Part shown: one piece after another, positions 24,703 through 33,331 of the stretch
Position numbering within the stretch: position 1 is the first letter of the stretch
Layout of the letters: each line of letters begins with the position of its first letter
DNA from: 66-474 sp035688305
Lineage (GTDB): Bacteria; Pseudomonadota; Gammaproteobacteria; Xanthomonadales; Rhodanobacteraceae
Assembly: GCA_035688305.1 (NCBI GenBank)
Contig: DASSNC010000102.1
Location: 1-46,635 of the forward strand
Direction: 5' to 3'
Length of the DNA stretch: 46,635 nt
Notes under the pieces: generated by a model
Seen by the model: only the letters and a program-made list of their open reading frames with translations
Told to the model about the DNA's origin: nothing
Databases searched by the model: none
Made by a program: the position numbers and the translations under genes

Positions 24703-24817
24703 CCGCAAGGCTGCTTGAATTCCGGGGTTTCTGCCGCCATCACTAGGCGCGGGCGGCGTGACCTTTTATGATGTTCGATTGATTTTTCGCCGCAACCCCG
24801 GAATCGCGAATCCAAAG

Positions 24818-27586
24818 ATGGCCAATTTCCTGACGAACGTCTTCGGCAGCCGCAATGATCGCGTGCTGAAGCAGCTTTCCAAGATCGTGGCGCGCATCAA
24901 CGCGCTCGAACCCAAGATGCAGGCGTTGGACGACGCCGCCCTGCGCGGCAAGACCGCCGAGTTCCGCGAGCGTATCGCCAAGGGCGAGAGTCTCGACAAG
25001 ATCCTGCCCGAAGCCTTCGCGGTGGTGCGCGAGGCCAGCCGGCGCGTGATCGGGATGCGCCATTACGACGTGCAGCTGATCGGTGGCATGGTCCTGCATC
25101 AGGGCAAGATCGCCGAGATGCGCACCGGCGAAGGCAAGACCCTGGTCGCAACCTTGCCGGTGTATCTGAACGCGCTGGAAGGCAAGGGCGCGCATGTGGT
25201 CACCGTCAACGACTACCTCGCCAAGCGCGACTCGGCCTGGATGGGCAAGGTCTATGGCTTCCTCGGCATGACTGTAGGGGTGGTCTGGCCGGGCATGGAA
25301 ATGTCCGAAAAGGCCGCGGCTTACGCCGCCGACATCACCTACGGCACCAACAACGAATTCGGCTTCGACTACCTGCGCGACAACATGGCGGTGTCGAAGG
25401 AGCAGCGCTTCCAGCGTGGCCTGCACTACGCGATTGTCGACGAGGTCGACTCGATTCTGATCGACGAGGCGCGCACGCCGCTGATCATTTCCGGTGCGGC
25501 CGAGGATTCGCCGGAGCTGTATATCCGCGTCAATCGCATCGTCCCGCACCTGACCCGCCAGGCCAAGGAGTCGGTGCCGGGCGAACCGCCCGAGCCGGGC
25601 GACTATTACGTCGACGAGAAGCAGAAGCAGGTGCACCTGTCCGAAGCGGGCATGGAGCACGCCGAGCAATTGCTGCGCGAGGCCGGCATCCTTGCCGAGG
25701 ATTCGACGCTGTACGACGCGCGCAACCTCGCGGTGGTGCATCACCTCAACCAGGGCTTGCGCGCGCATGCGCTGTACCAGCGCGACGTCGATTACATCGT
25801 GCGCGATGGCGAAATCATCATCGTCGATGAATTCACGGGCCGCACCCTGGCGGGCCGCCGCTGGTCCGAGGGCCTGCACCAGGCTGTCGAGGCCAAGGAA
25901 GGCGTGCCGATCCAGCGCGAAAACCAGACGATGGCCACGGTGACCTTCCAGAATCTGTTCCGCATGTACGACAAGCTGGCGGGCATGACCGGCACGGCCG
26001 ACACGGAAGCGTTCGAGTTCCAGTCGATCTATGGCCTCGAAGTGGTGGTGATCCCGACCAACAAGCCGATGATCCGCAAGGACCATCCCGATCTCGTGTT
26101 CCTGAAGCCCGAGGCCAAGTTCAAGGCGGTGATCGAGGACGTCAAGGATTGCCATCAGCGCGGTCAGCCGGTGCTGGTCGGCACCGCGTCGATCGAGGTG
26201 TCCGAGCTTGTCCACGGGCTGTTGCAGAAGGCCGGCATCCCGCACGAAGTGCTGAACGCCAAGCAGCACGAGCGCGAAGCGAAGATCGTCGAGCAGGCCG
26301 GCGCGCCGGGCGCGGTGACGATCGCCACCAACATGGCCGGCCGCGGTACCGACATTGTGCTCGGTGGCAGCCTGGATGCGGCACTGGCCGAGTTGCCGGA
26401 GGATGCCACCGATGCCGATCGCGAACGCGTCAAGGCCGAGTGGCAGCAGCGCCACGACCAGGTACTGGCGGCTGGCGGCTTGCACATCGTCGGTACCGAG
26501 CGGCACGAATCGCGGCGCGTCGACAACCAGCTGCGTGGCCGTTCCGGCCGCCAGGGCGACGCCGGTTCCTCGCGCTTCTACCTGTCGTTGCAGGACAACC
26601 TCATGCGCATCTTCGGCGGTGAGGGGCTGGTGCGCTGGATGCAGCGCTTCGGCATGAAGGAAGACGATGCGCTCGAGGACAAGCTGGTCAGCCGCCAGAT
26701 CGAGAAGGCCCAGCGCAAGGTCGAGGCGCACAACTTCGATATCCGCAAACAATTGCTGGAATTCGACGACGCCGCCAACTCCCAGCGCAAGGTGGTCTAC
26801 AAGCAGCGCCTTGAGTTGCTGGAATCCGACGATGTCTCAGAGACCGTCGCCGACATTCGCCACGACGTGTTCGAGTCGCTGGCGCAGCAGTACGTGCCGC
26901 GGGACAGCATCGATGACCAATGGGACCTGGCCGGTTTGCAGAAGTCGCTGGAGACCGAATTCGGGATGCAGCTCGACCTGCAGCATTGGCTGGAGACCTC
27001 GGAAGAAGCTGATGCGGAAGCCATCCACAGGCACGTGGCCGATGCTGCCGACGAGATCTACGCCGAGAAGGAGAAGCAGGTCGGCCCCGAAGTCATGCGC
27101 GCGCTGGAGAAGCACGTGATGCTGACCGTGGTCGATAGCGCCTGGAAGGATCACCTCGCGACCATGGACTACTTGCGCCAGGGCATCTATCTGCGCTCGT
27201 ACGCGCAGGTTGACCCGAAGCAGGAGTACAAACGCGAGGCTTTCCGCCTGTTCGAAGAGATGCTCGGCCGGATCAAGACCGAACTCACGCAGACGCTCGC
27301 GCGCGTGCACATCCGTTCGGAAGAAGAAATCGCCGCGCTGGAAGCCGAGCAGCGCCGTCAGGCTGCGGCCAAGGCGTTCGAGTTCCAGCACGCATCATCG
27401 ACCGGGTTCGAGGGTGCGCCGACTGGTGCCGGCGAGCCCGGCAACGGGCACGCCGGTGGTGCTGCGGAAACGGCGCTGGCTGCGGTGGCGCCGGTGGTGC
27501 GCGATGGGCCCAAAGTTGGCCGCAACGATCCGTGCCCCTGCGGCAGCGGCAAGAAATTCAAGCACTGCCACGGCGCCTTGAGCTGA
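24818..27586 (+). CDS. secA: Preprotein translocase ATPase SecA
   Basis: A 922-residue motor ATPase that drives preproteins through SecYEG. The N-terminus is MANFLTNVFGSRNDRVLKQL; Walker A is G104-E-G-K107-T, and the DEAD-type VDEVDSILIDEAR follows near residue 205. Motif TNMAGRGTDI and GLHIVGTERHESRR mark the second nucleotide-binding domain. The C-terminal tail ends with the zinc motif DPCPCGSGKKFKHCHG, which binds SecB and lipids. There is no secM upstream; the M23 peptidase gene takes that place. Confidence 0.99.
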   Translation: MANFLTNVFGSRNDRVLKQLSKIVARINALEPKMQALDDAALRGKTAEFRERIAKGESLDKILPEAFAVVREASRRVIGMRHYDVQLIGGMVLHQGKIAEMRTGEGKTLVATLPVYLNALEGKGAHVVTVNDYLAKRDSAWMGKVYGFLGMTVGVVWPGMEMSEKAAAYAADITYGTNNEFGFDYLRDNMAVSKEQRFQRGLHYAIVDEVDSILIDEARTPLIISGAAEDSPELYIRVNRIVPHLTRQAKESVPGEPPEPGDYYVDEKQKQVHLSEAGMEHAEQLLREAGILAEDSTLYDARNLAVVHHLNQGLRAHALYQRDVDYIVRDGEIIIVDEFTGRTLAGRRWSEGLHQAVEAKEGVPIQRENQTMATVTFQNLFRMYDKLAGMTGTADTEAFEFQSIYGLEVVVIPTNKPMIRKDHPDLVFLKPEAKFKAVIEDVKDCHQRGQPVLVGTASIEVSELVHGLLQKAGIPHEVLNAKQHEREAKIVEQAGAPGAVTIATNMAGRGTDIVLGGSLDAALAELPEDATDADRERVKAEWQQRHDQVLAAGGLHIVGTERHESRRVDNQLRGRSGRQGDAGSSRFYLSLQDNLMRIFGGEGLVRWMQRFGMKEDDALEDKLVSRQIEKAQRKVEAHNFDIRKQLLEFDDAANSQRKVVYKQRLELLESDDVSETVADIRHDVFESLAQQYVPRDSIDDQWDLAGLQKSLETEFGMQLDLQHWLETSEEADAEAIHRHVADAADEIYAEKEKQVGPEVMRALEKHVMLTVVDSAWKDHLATMDYLRQGIYLRSYAQVDPKQEYKREAFRLFEEMLGRIKTELTQTLARVHIRSEEEIAALEAEQRRQAAAKAFEFQHASSTGFEGAPTGAGEPGNGHAGGAAETALAAVAPVVRDGPKVGRNDPCPCGSGKKFKHCHGALS

Positions 27587-27588
27587 CA

Positions 27589-27660
27589 TGCGTGCGCCGC
27601 TGCGCACGCACGGGGACAAAGTGCGGAACCGTGGAATCCGCCGCGCGCCTGGCGCGCGGC
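27589..27660. terminator. Hairpins between convergent secA and hemE
   Basis: Two strong stems: TGCGTGCGC-CGCT-GCGCACGCA (27589–27610, nine pairs) and GCCGCGCG-CCTGG-CGCGCGGC (27640–27660, eight pairs). Neither has a T-run. Their place between two convergent genes suggests a shared, possibly factor-assisted, terminator. Confidence 0.4.
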
Positions 27661-27680
27661 GCGACTAGTGCGCAGCGTGT

Positions 27681-28742
27681 CTAGCGCGCAGCCTGTGCGT
27701 GCACGGCGTCGACCAGCACCGCGACGTGAGCCGGATCGACGTTCGGCGTGATGCCGTGGCCGAGGTTGAACACGTGGCCCGGGTGCTGGCCAAAGTCTTC
27801 GAGCACGCGCGTCACCTCACGGCGAATCACGTCAGGTGAGGCCAGCAAGGTGGCCGGATCGAGGTTGCCTTGCAGCGCGACGCGTGTACCGACGCGGCGG
27901 CGGGCTGAGTCCAGGGTGAGCGTCCAGTCCACGCCCAGCGCCGCGCAGCCGGTGTCGGCGAGGATTTCGAGGCTGGCATTGGCGCTCTTCGAGAACACGA
28001 TCAGCGGCACCTCGCGCGCTTGCGCGTCAGCGCGCAGCAGTGCGGCGATCTGCGCCAGATAGCGCTGCGAGAATTCGGCGAACATCGCGGGCGCCAGCAT
28101 GCCGCCCCAACTGTCGAAGATCATCAGCGCCTGCGCGCCCGCCGCGGCCTGCGCGGCGAGGTAGGCTGCCACCGCGCGCGCGTTCACGTCGAGCAGCTTG
28201 TGCATGGCCGCAGGTTCGTTCAGCGCGAAGGCTTTCACCCGCGCGAAGTCGCGCGAGCCTTGACCCTCGATCATGTAGCACGCGAGCGTCCACGGACTGC
28301 CGGCGAAGCCGATCAGCGGCACTCGGCCGTGCAGCTCATGGCGGATCAGGCGCACGGCGTCCATCACGTAACGCAGCGGGCCTTCCGGATCGGGCACGCC
28401 GAGCTTCGCGACATCGGCGGCGTTGCGCACCGGCGCGGAAAACTTCGGGCCTTCGCCTTCGACGAAGTGCAGGCCCAGTCCCATCGCATGTGGAACGGTA
28501 AGGATGTCGGAAAACAGGATCGCGGCATCCAGTTCGAAACGCTCGATGGGCTGCAGCGTGACTTCGCAAGCCAGCTCCGGTGTCTGCGCGAGCGCGAGGA
28601 AGCTGCCGGCGCGTTCGCGCGTGGCGCGGTATTCGGGCAGGTAGCGGCCGGCCTGGCGCATGATCCACACCGGCGTGGTATCCACCGGTTCGCGCCTGAG
28701 CGCACGCAGGAAGCGGTTGCTGCGGTTGGAGACTTCAGCCAT
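27681..28742 (-). CDS. hemE: Uroporphyrinogen decarboxylase HemE
   Basis: A 353-residue enzyme converting uroporphyrinogen III to coproporphyrinogen III in haem synthesis. Signatures: PVWIMRQAGRYLPEYRATR near residue 24, F-S-D-I-L-T-V-P-H-A-M-G near 76, GFAGSPWTLACYMIEGQGSR near 140 and FNLGHGITPNVDPAHV near 325. The length matches E. coli HemE (354). It is the last gene of a minus-strand run aroK–aroB–WGR-like–hemE. Confidence 0.98.
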   Translation of the reverse strand: MAEVSNRSNRFLRALRREPVDTTPVWIMRQAGRYLPEYRATRERAGSFLALAQTPELACEVTLQPIERFELDAAILFSDILTVPHAMGLGLHFVEGEGPKFSAPVRNAADVAKLGVPDPEGPLRYVMDAVRLIRHELHGRVPLIGFAGSPWTLACYMIEGQGSRDFARVKAFALNEPAAMHKLLDVNARAVAAYLAAQAAAGAQALMIFDSWGGMLAPAMFAEFSQRYLAQIAALLRADAQAREVPLIVFSKSANASLEILADTGCAALGVDWTLTLDSARRRVGTRVALQGNLDPATLLASPDVIRREVTRVLEDFGQHPGHVFNLGHGITPNVDPAHVAVLVDAVHAQAAR

Positions 28743-28747
28743 GCCGG

Positions 28748-28990
28748 TCAGGAACCTTGGGTGATCATCACCTTGAAGCCGCGCTTCAGTTGCGCGTCAC
28801 GCGCATTCTCGAACGCCGCCAGTGCGGCGTCGCGGTCGAGATAGACCTCGCGCTTCAGGGTGGCGCGGCCGCCTTCGGTGCCGGATTCGCGATACAGCGT
28901 CCAGCCGCCGAGCAGGTCCTGCTCCAGCGCGATCCGGCAGTAGCGCGGCGCGGTGCTGCCCGCGGGCGGAGTTTGCATGTAGAGGTGCAT
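28748..28990 (-). CDS. Small WGR-like domain protein
   Basis: An 80-residue protein starting MHLYMQTPPAG. It consists almost wholly of one WGR-like fold: R-Y-C-R-I-A-L-E-Q-D, W-T-L-Y-R-E-S-G, then a conserved helix A-A-L-A-A-F-E-N-A-R-D-A-Q-L-K-R-G-F. In larger proteins WGR domains bind nucleic acid or take part in ADP-ribosylation; here the domain stands alone, so the role is unknown. The frame is open upstream to 29140 into aroB, but residues before 28990 are Arg-rich and unlike the family. A second ATG at 28978 is possible. It ends five bases before hemE. Confidence 0.7.
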   Translation of the reverse strand: MHLYMQTPPAGSTAPRYCRIALEQDLLGGWTLYRESGTEGGRATLKREVYLDRDAALAAFENARDAQLKRGFKVMITQGS

Positions 28991-29070
28991 GCGGAACGGC
29001 GTTGCAATGGAACGGCCATTGTACGGGACCGCGCGCCCGACGATCGAATACCGCCGGGCTTTCGGTCCTT

Positions 29071-30150
29071 CTACAGGACGGCAAGAACCGCGGAGTCTTC
29101 CACGCCGCCGACGATTTCCGCACGCCCGATGCCACGCCACAGGACCAGCCGCAGCGAACCGGCGCGATTCTTCTTGTCGAGCCGCATGCGTGCGAGCAGA
29201 GCATCGGCAGCAAGCCCGGGCGGCGGATCCACCGGCAAGCCGAAGCGCAGCAGCAGGGCGCGCAGGCGCAGCGCGTCGGCATCACCCGCCATGCCAAGGC
29301 GGGTGGACAGGCGGGCGGCCTGCAACATGCCGATCGCCACGGCTTCGCCGTGCAGAAGGGTGCCGAAGCCCGTCTCGACTTCCAGTGCGTGTCCGAAGGT
29401 GTGGCCGAAATTCAGCAGGGCACGCTCGCCGGTTTCGCGCTCGTCGCGCGCGACCACACCGGCCTTGAAGCGGCAGCAGGTGGCGATCGCATGTTCAAAC
29501 GCAGTCACTTCGCGTGCCTGCAGTGCGTCAGCGTGCGACTCCAGCCAGGCGAAGAATTCGGCATCGCCGATGCACGCGGTCTTGACCACCTCGGCAAATC
29601 CCGCGCGCAGTTCGCGCTCCGGCAGCGTCGCGAGCGTGTCGAGGTCGGCGATGACGGCGCGCGGTTGGTGGAAGGCGCCGATCAGGTTCTTTCCGGCCGG
29701 ATGGTCGATGCCGGTCTTGCCGCCCACCGAGGCATCGACCATCGCCAGCAGAGTGGTCGGGCATTGCACGCAATCGATGCCGCGCATCCAGCAGGCGGCG
29801 GCAAACCCCGCGATGTCGCCGACCACGCCGCCGCCCAGCGCCAGCACGCAGGCATCGCGCGTCGCGCCGAGCGCGGCCAGCGCATCGAAGACCGCCACGA
29901 CCGCGTCGAGGTTCTTGTGGGCTTCACCCGCAGGCAGGGTGAGCGTCGCAACCTGCACGCCGCCGGTTGCGCGTGCCAGCGTGTCTTGCAAGCGCCGCGC
30001 GTACAGCGGCGCGACGTTGCTGTCGCTGACGATCAGCGCGTGGCCGCCGCGCAGTACGTCGCGCCAGTCTGTTGCAGCGTCGAGCAGGCCGCGCCCGATC
30101 CGGATCGGATAGCGCTGTGCGGCCAGATCGACTTCGAGGCTCGTGCTCAT
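29071..30150 (-). CDS. aroB: 3-dehydroquinate synthase AroB
   Basis: A 359-residue NAD- and metal-dependent enzyme for the second step of the shikimate pathway. Signatures: LGGGVVGDIAGFAAACWMRG (NAD site), CPTTLLAMVDASVGGKTGID, NLIGAFHQPRAV, and the metal-ligand segments LLNFGHTFGHALE and LLHGEAVAIGM. The length matches E. coli AroB (362). The ATG overlaps the aroK stop (ATGA at 30147–30150). Confidence 0.98.
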   Translation of the reverse strand: MSTSLEVDLAAQRYPIRIGRGLLDAATDWRDVLRGGHALIVSDSNVAPLYARRLQDTLARATGGVQVATLTLPAGEAHKNLDAVVAVFDALAALGATRDACVLALGGGVVGDIAGFAAACWMRGIDCVQCPTTLLAMVDASVGGKTGIDHPAGKNLIGAFHQPRAVIADLDTLATLPERELRAGFAEVVKTACIGDAEFFAWLESHADALQAREVTAFEHAIATCCRFKAGVVARDERETGERALLNFGHTFGHALEVETGFGTLLHGEAVAIGMLQAARLSTRLGMAGDADALRLRALLLRFGLPVDPPPGLAADALLARMRLDKKNRAGSLRLVLWRGIGRAEIVGGVEDSAVLAVL

Positions 30151-30701
30151 GATGCGGTTGCCGAAACGGGTAGGCGTTGCCATTGTTGCTCCAGCAACGC
30201 AGTGATCCGTGCCGTGGCCTGGCTGCAGGATTCGTGCAGGGAGCCGGGCACGCTGAGATCCGCCAACTCGCGGTACAGCGGATCGCGCGTGCGTGCGAGG
30301 TCCTGCAGCCGCGTGTGCCGGTCGGGGGCGTCCAGCAGCGGGCGTTGGCGGTCGTGCACGAGCCGCTGCATTTGTTGCTCGACGCTGGTTTCCAGCCAGA
30401 CCACGAAGCCGCGCTCGCGCAGGACTTCGCGATTCGCGGGGGTCAGCACCGCGCCGCCGCCGGTCGCCAACACGATGCCTTGCTGCAGCGTGAGTTCGGC
30501 CAGCAACCCGGATTCGCGGCGGCGGAATCCCGCCTCGCCTTCAATTTCGAAAATGGTGGCTACGCTGGCGCCGGTGTGTTCCTCGATGCGGGCGTCGAGG
30601 TCCACGCACGGCATGCCGAAATGCTGCGCCAGCCGGCGCCCGATGCTGGACTTGCCGGAACCCATCGGGCCAATCAGGAACAGGTTGGGCGATGGGTTCA
30701 T
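30147..30701 (-). CDS. aroK: Shikimate kinase AroK
   Basis: A 184-residue P-loop kinase phosphorylating shikimate at the 3-position. P-loop G11-P-M-G-S-G-K17-S-S; the D-L-D-A motif and FRRRESGLLAEL (shikimate binding) follow, then ATGGGAVLTPANREVL. Translationally coupled to aroB, the usual proteobacterial pair. Confidence 0.97.
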   Translation of the reverse strand: MNPSPNLFLIGPMGSGKSSIGRRLAQHFGMPCVDLDARIEEHTGASVATIFEIEGEAGFRRRESGLLAELTLQQGIVLATGGGAVLTPANREVLRERGFVVWLETSVEQQMQRLVHDRQRPLLDAPDRHTRLQDLARTRDPLYRELADLSVPGSLHESCSQATARITALLEQQWQRLPVSATAS

Positions 30702-30867
30702 GGCCGATGGATGCGCAGCCTTGCCGTTGGGAGGCGGAACAACGTTTGACGCGGCTGCACGCTGAAAAAGCGAATTGGACCGGATGGACTTCGATCCTTG
30801 CTGAGTCCCGAACGTGCGTGTAACCGGAGTGCCGCGCTGAGCGACACTCGCCGCATGGTCCGCTTTG

Positions 30868-30897
30868 ATCCGCGCTTATCCGCGTTTGTCCGCGTCA
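30868..30897 (+). repeat. TATCCGCG-type 10-bp-period repeat, copy downstream of ilvE
   Basis: Three units at exactly 10-bp period: GATCCGCGCT, TATCCGCGTT, TGTCCGCGTC. It belongs to the same family as the four copies at 35472–35663. It lies between ilvE and aroK in a 220-base gap that shows no gene. Confidence 0.85.
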
Positions 30898-30924
30898 AGA
30901 TTGATGTGTTCCATCGCAGGCAGC

Positions 30925-31845
30925 TTACAGCGGCTCCAGCCAACCCCACTTGTCTTCGGTGCGGCCGTCGAACAAGCCGAAGAACAAGTCCTGCAGCCTG
31001 CGCGTGAGCGGCCCGGATTCACCGGCGCCGACCTGCTTGCCGTCGATGGCGCGGATCGGCGTGACTTCGGCAGCGGTGCCGCACATGAAGATCTCATCGG
31101 CCAGATACAGGTATTCGCGCGGCAGGTCGCGTTCGACCACTTCGATGCCATGGGCGCGGGCCAGCGTGATTACGGATGAGCGGGTGATGCCGTTCAGCAG
31201 CGCGGCGCTCACCGGCGCGGTGTGCAGCGCGCCGTCCATCACCAGGAACACGTTTTCCCCGGCGCCTTCGCTGATGAGGCCGGTGGACGCCAACGCGATG
31301 CCTTCGCCGAAACCGCGCTGGCGGGCTTCGCGGGCGATCAGCTGACCGGACAGATAGTTGCCCGCCGCCTTGGCGCCGGCCGGAATCGTGTTCGGCGCAA
31401 ATCTTTGCCAGCTCGACACGCAGGCCGTGATGCCCTTCTGCAGCGCCTCCGGGCCCAGGTACGGACCCATCGGCCAGCCCGCGATCGTCATGCTGACCGG
31501 GGTGTCGGCCGAAATGCCGAAGCCACCGAGGCCGCGGAACGCGCAGGGCCGCAAGTAGGCTTGGTCAAAACCGTTGCGCTTCAGGATCTCGTGGCAGGCC
31601 GCGCGGGTCACTTCGACCGGATACGGCATCGGCATGTCGTAGATGCGCGCCGAGTTGTACAGGCGCTTCATGTGGTCCTTCAGGCGGAAGATCGCGCCGC
31701 CTTTTGGGGTCTTGTAGCAACGAATGCCTTCGAACACCGCCGACCCGTACTGCAGGCTGTGCGACATCACGTGCACCGTGGCGTCCTTCCATGGCACGAT
31801 CGCGCCGTTGTGCCAGACCCATTCGGGGTACTTCTGTTCGGCCAT
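30925..31845 (-). CDS. ilvE: Branched-chain amino acid aminotransferase IlvE
   Basis: A 306-residue class IV (fold-type IV) PLP transaminase making Leu, Ile and Val from their keto acids. Signatures: VWHNGAIVPWKDATVHVMSH near residue 9, YGSAVFEGIRCY near 32, AGAKAAGNYLSGQL with the PLP lysine near 158, and GLISEGAGENVFLV near 190, then T-R-S-S-V-I-T. GGAG lies seven bases upstream of the ATG at 31845. Length matches E. coli IlvE (309). It follows xerD by 35 bases. Confidence 0.97.
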   Translation of the reverse strand: MAEQKYPEWVWHNGAIVPWKDATVHVMSHSLQYGSAVFEGIRCYKTPKGGAIFRLKDHMKRLYNSARIYDMPMPYPVEVTRAACHEILKRNGFDQAYLRPCAFRGLGGFGISADTPVSMTIAGWPMGPYLGPEALQKGITACVSSWQRFAPNTIPAGAKAAGNYLSGQLIAREARQRGFGEGIALASTGLISEGAGENVFLVMDGALHTAPVSAALLNGITRSSVITLARAHGIEVVERDLPREYLYLADEIFMCGTAAEVTPIRAIDGKQVGAGESGPLTRRLQDLFFGLFDGRTEDKWGWLEPL

Positions 31846-31880
31846 GTCGGGGCTCCGCTGAAAGCGGCAATGATAGCGTG

Positions 31881-32804
31881 TCACGCCCGCGGATGATGTT
31901 GCGAATGCAGCCGCTTGAGGCCCTCCCGCGCCACCATCGTGTAAATCTGCGTGGTTGAAAGGTTGCTGTGGCCGAGCAACATCTGCAGCGCGCGCAAGTC
32001 GGCGCCGTGGTTCAGCAGGTGGGTGGCGAACGAATGGCGCAGCACGTGTGGCGAGATCCGTTTGGCGGCGATGCCGGCTGCGAGTGCGTGCTTCTTCACC
32101 AGCGTCCACGCCATCTGGCGGGTCATGCCGGCGGCGCGATTGCTCAGAAACAGAGCCGGTGTTTCGCGGCCCTTTGCCAGCGCCGGCCGCGCTTCGCGCA
32201 GGTAGCGGCCCAGCCAGTCCATGCAGGTTTCGCCGATCGGGACCAGGCGTTCCTTGCCGCCCTTGCCGGTGACGCGCAGCACGCCCTGGCGCAGGTTGAC
32301 GCCCGCCAGCGGCAAGGTCACCAGTTCACTCACGCGCAGCCCGCATGCGTACATCAGTTCCAGCATCGCACGATCGCGCAGGCCCAGGTGCGTGGCCGGG
32401 TCGGGCGCAGTCAGCAGCCCGTCGATTTCGCGCTCGGCCAGCGCCTTGGGCAGGGTGCGCGGCAGCTTCGGTGAATCCAGCAGCAGGGTGGGATCGGCGA
32501 AGCCGGCATCGTGGCGCACCTGCTCGGCGTAGAAACGCCGCAGCGCGGTCAACTCGCGCGCGTTCGTGCGTGCGCCAATGCCAGCCTTGGCGCGTGCGCC
32601 GAGATAGCGGAACAGGTCTTCACGGCTGGCCGCCAGCAATCCGTGTGCGTGTTCGCCAAGCCACGCCGCGCAACGCTCGAGGTCGCCGCGATAGTCGGCC
32701 AGCGTGAGATCAGCCAAGCCGTCGCGCGACCACGCGCCTTCGAGGAAGGCGTCGATGGCATCGCGGTCGTGCGGGTCGATTCGGGTACCGGATTCCGTCA
32801 TCAT
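31881..32804 (-). CDS. xerD: Site-specific tyrosine recombinase XerD
   Basis: A 307-residue tyrosine recombinase that with XerC resolves chromosome dimers at dif under FtsK control. The N-terminal SAM-like core-binding domain spans about residues 12–110. Catalytic residues: R157 (YACGLRVSEL), Lys in VTGKGGKERLVPIG, H-x-x-R in HVLRHSFATHLL, His in LLGHSNLSTTQIY and nucleophile Y288. Length fits XerD (298 in E. coli) and the C-terminal helix ends KRLHSQHHPRA. Starts at 32804 and 32801 are adjacent ATGs. Confidence 0.94.
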   Translation of the reverse strand: MMTESGTRIDPHDRDAIDAFLEGAWSRDGLADLTLADYRGDLERCAAWLGEHAHGLLAASREDLFRYLGARAKAGIGARTNARELTALRRFYAEQVRHDAGFADPTLLLDSPKLPRTLPKALAEREIDGLLTAPDPATHLGLRDRAMLELMYACGLRVSELVTLPLAGVNLRQGVLRVTGKGGKERLVPIGETCMDWLGRYLREARPALAKGRETPALFLSNRAAGMTRQMAWTLVKKHALAAGIAAKRISPHVLRHSFATHLLNHGADLRALQMLLGHSNLSTTQIYTMVAREGLKRLHSQHHPRA

Positions 32805-32845
32805 GTGATGCTGGCGTGTGGCCTGGATTGCTGCAAGTGGATGTG

Positions 32846-33313
32846 ATGCTCCAAACCCCTGTTTCCGACGCCGCCGTCACGCCGGCGCCGCTGTGGCGGC
32901 GCTTCGCCAGCATGCTCTACGACCTGTTGCCGTTGCTCGGCCTGTGGATGGTGGCCGGCGGGCTGTGGGTGCTGGCGTTCCATCGCGGCTACGACCCCCG
33001 GCATCCGGGCGTGGCCATGCGTGGTTTGCTGGATGCTTGGTTGCTGCTCGTCACCGCCGCGTATTTCGTGGTGTCGTGGACGCGGGTCGGGCAAACGATC
33101 GGTATGCGCGCATGGAAGCTCAAGCTCGTGCGTTGCGACGGCGGCCTGCTGGGCTGGCGTGCCGCGGCGCTGCGTTTCGTGCTTGCGTCGCTGTCGCTGG
33201 CGCTGCTGGGCGGCGGATTCTGGTATGCATGCTTCGATGCCGAGCGGCGTACCTGGCACGACCGCGTGTGCGGAACCCGGATGCTCAGGCTGCCGTCAAG
33301 ACGCAAGGCGTAG
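32846..33313 (+). CDS. RDD family membrane protein
   Basis: A 155-residue protein with RDD-family features: LWRRFASMLYDLLPLLGLWM (first helix with the R...D signature; here R-R-F-x-x-M-x-Y-D), a second helix near residues 67–85, W-T-R-V-G-Q-T-I-G-M-R-A-W-K-L-K-L-V, and the closing R-T-W-H-D-R-V-C-G-T-R. RDD proteins are inner-membrane proteins, some acting as sodium/proton antiporters; function here is unknown. Divergent from xerD. The ATG at 32846 is chosen; an upstream GTG at 32816 is less likely. Confidence 0.88.
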   Translation: MLQTPVSDAAVTPAPLWRRFASMLYDLLPLLGLWMVAGGLWVLAFHRGYDPRHPGVAMRGLLDAWLLLVTAAYFVVSWTRVGQTIGMRAWKLKLVRCDGGLLGWRAAALRFVLASLSLALLGGGFWYACFDAERRTWHDRVCGTRMLRLPSRRKA

Positions 33314-33331
33314 CCGCCGGCCGCGCCGTGC

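Noticed and set aside
24743..26752. A 669-codon minus-strand open frame opposite secA
   Set aside because: Shadow of secA codon bias; no recognisable motifs or ribosome-binding site.
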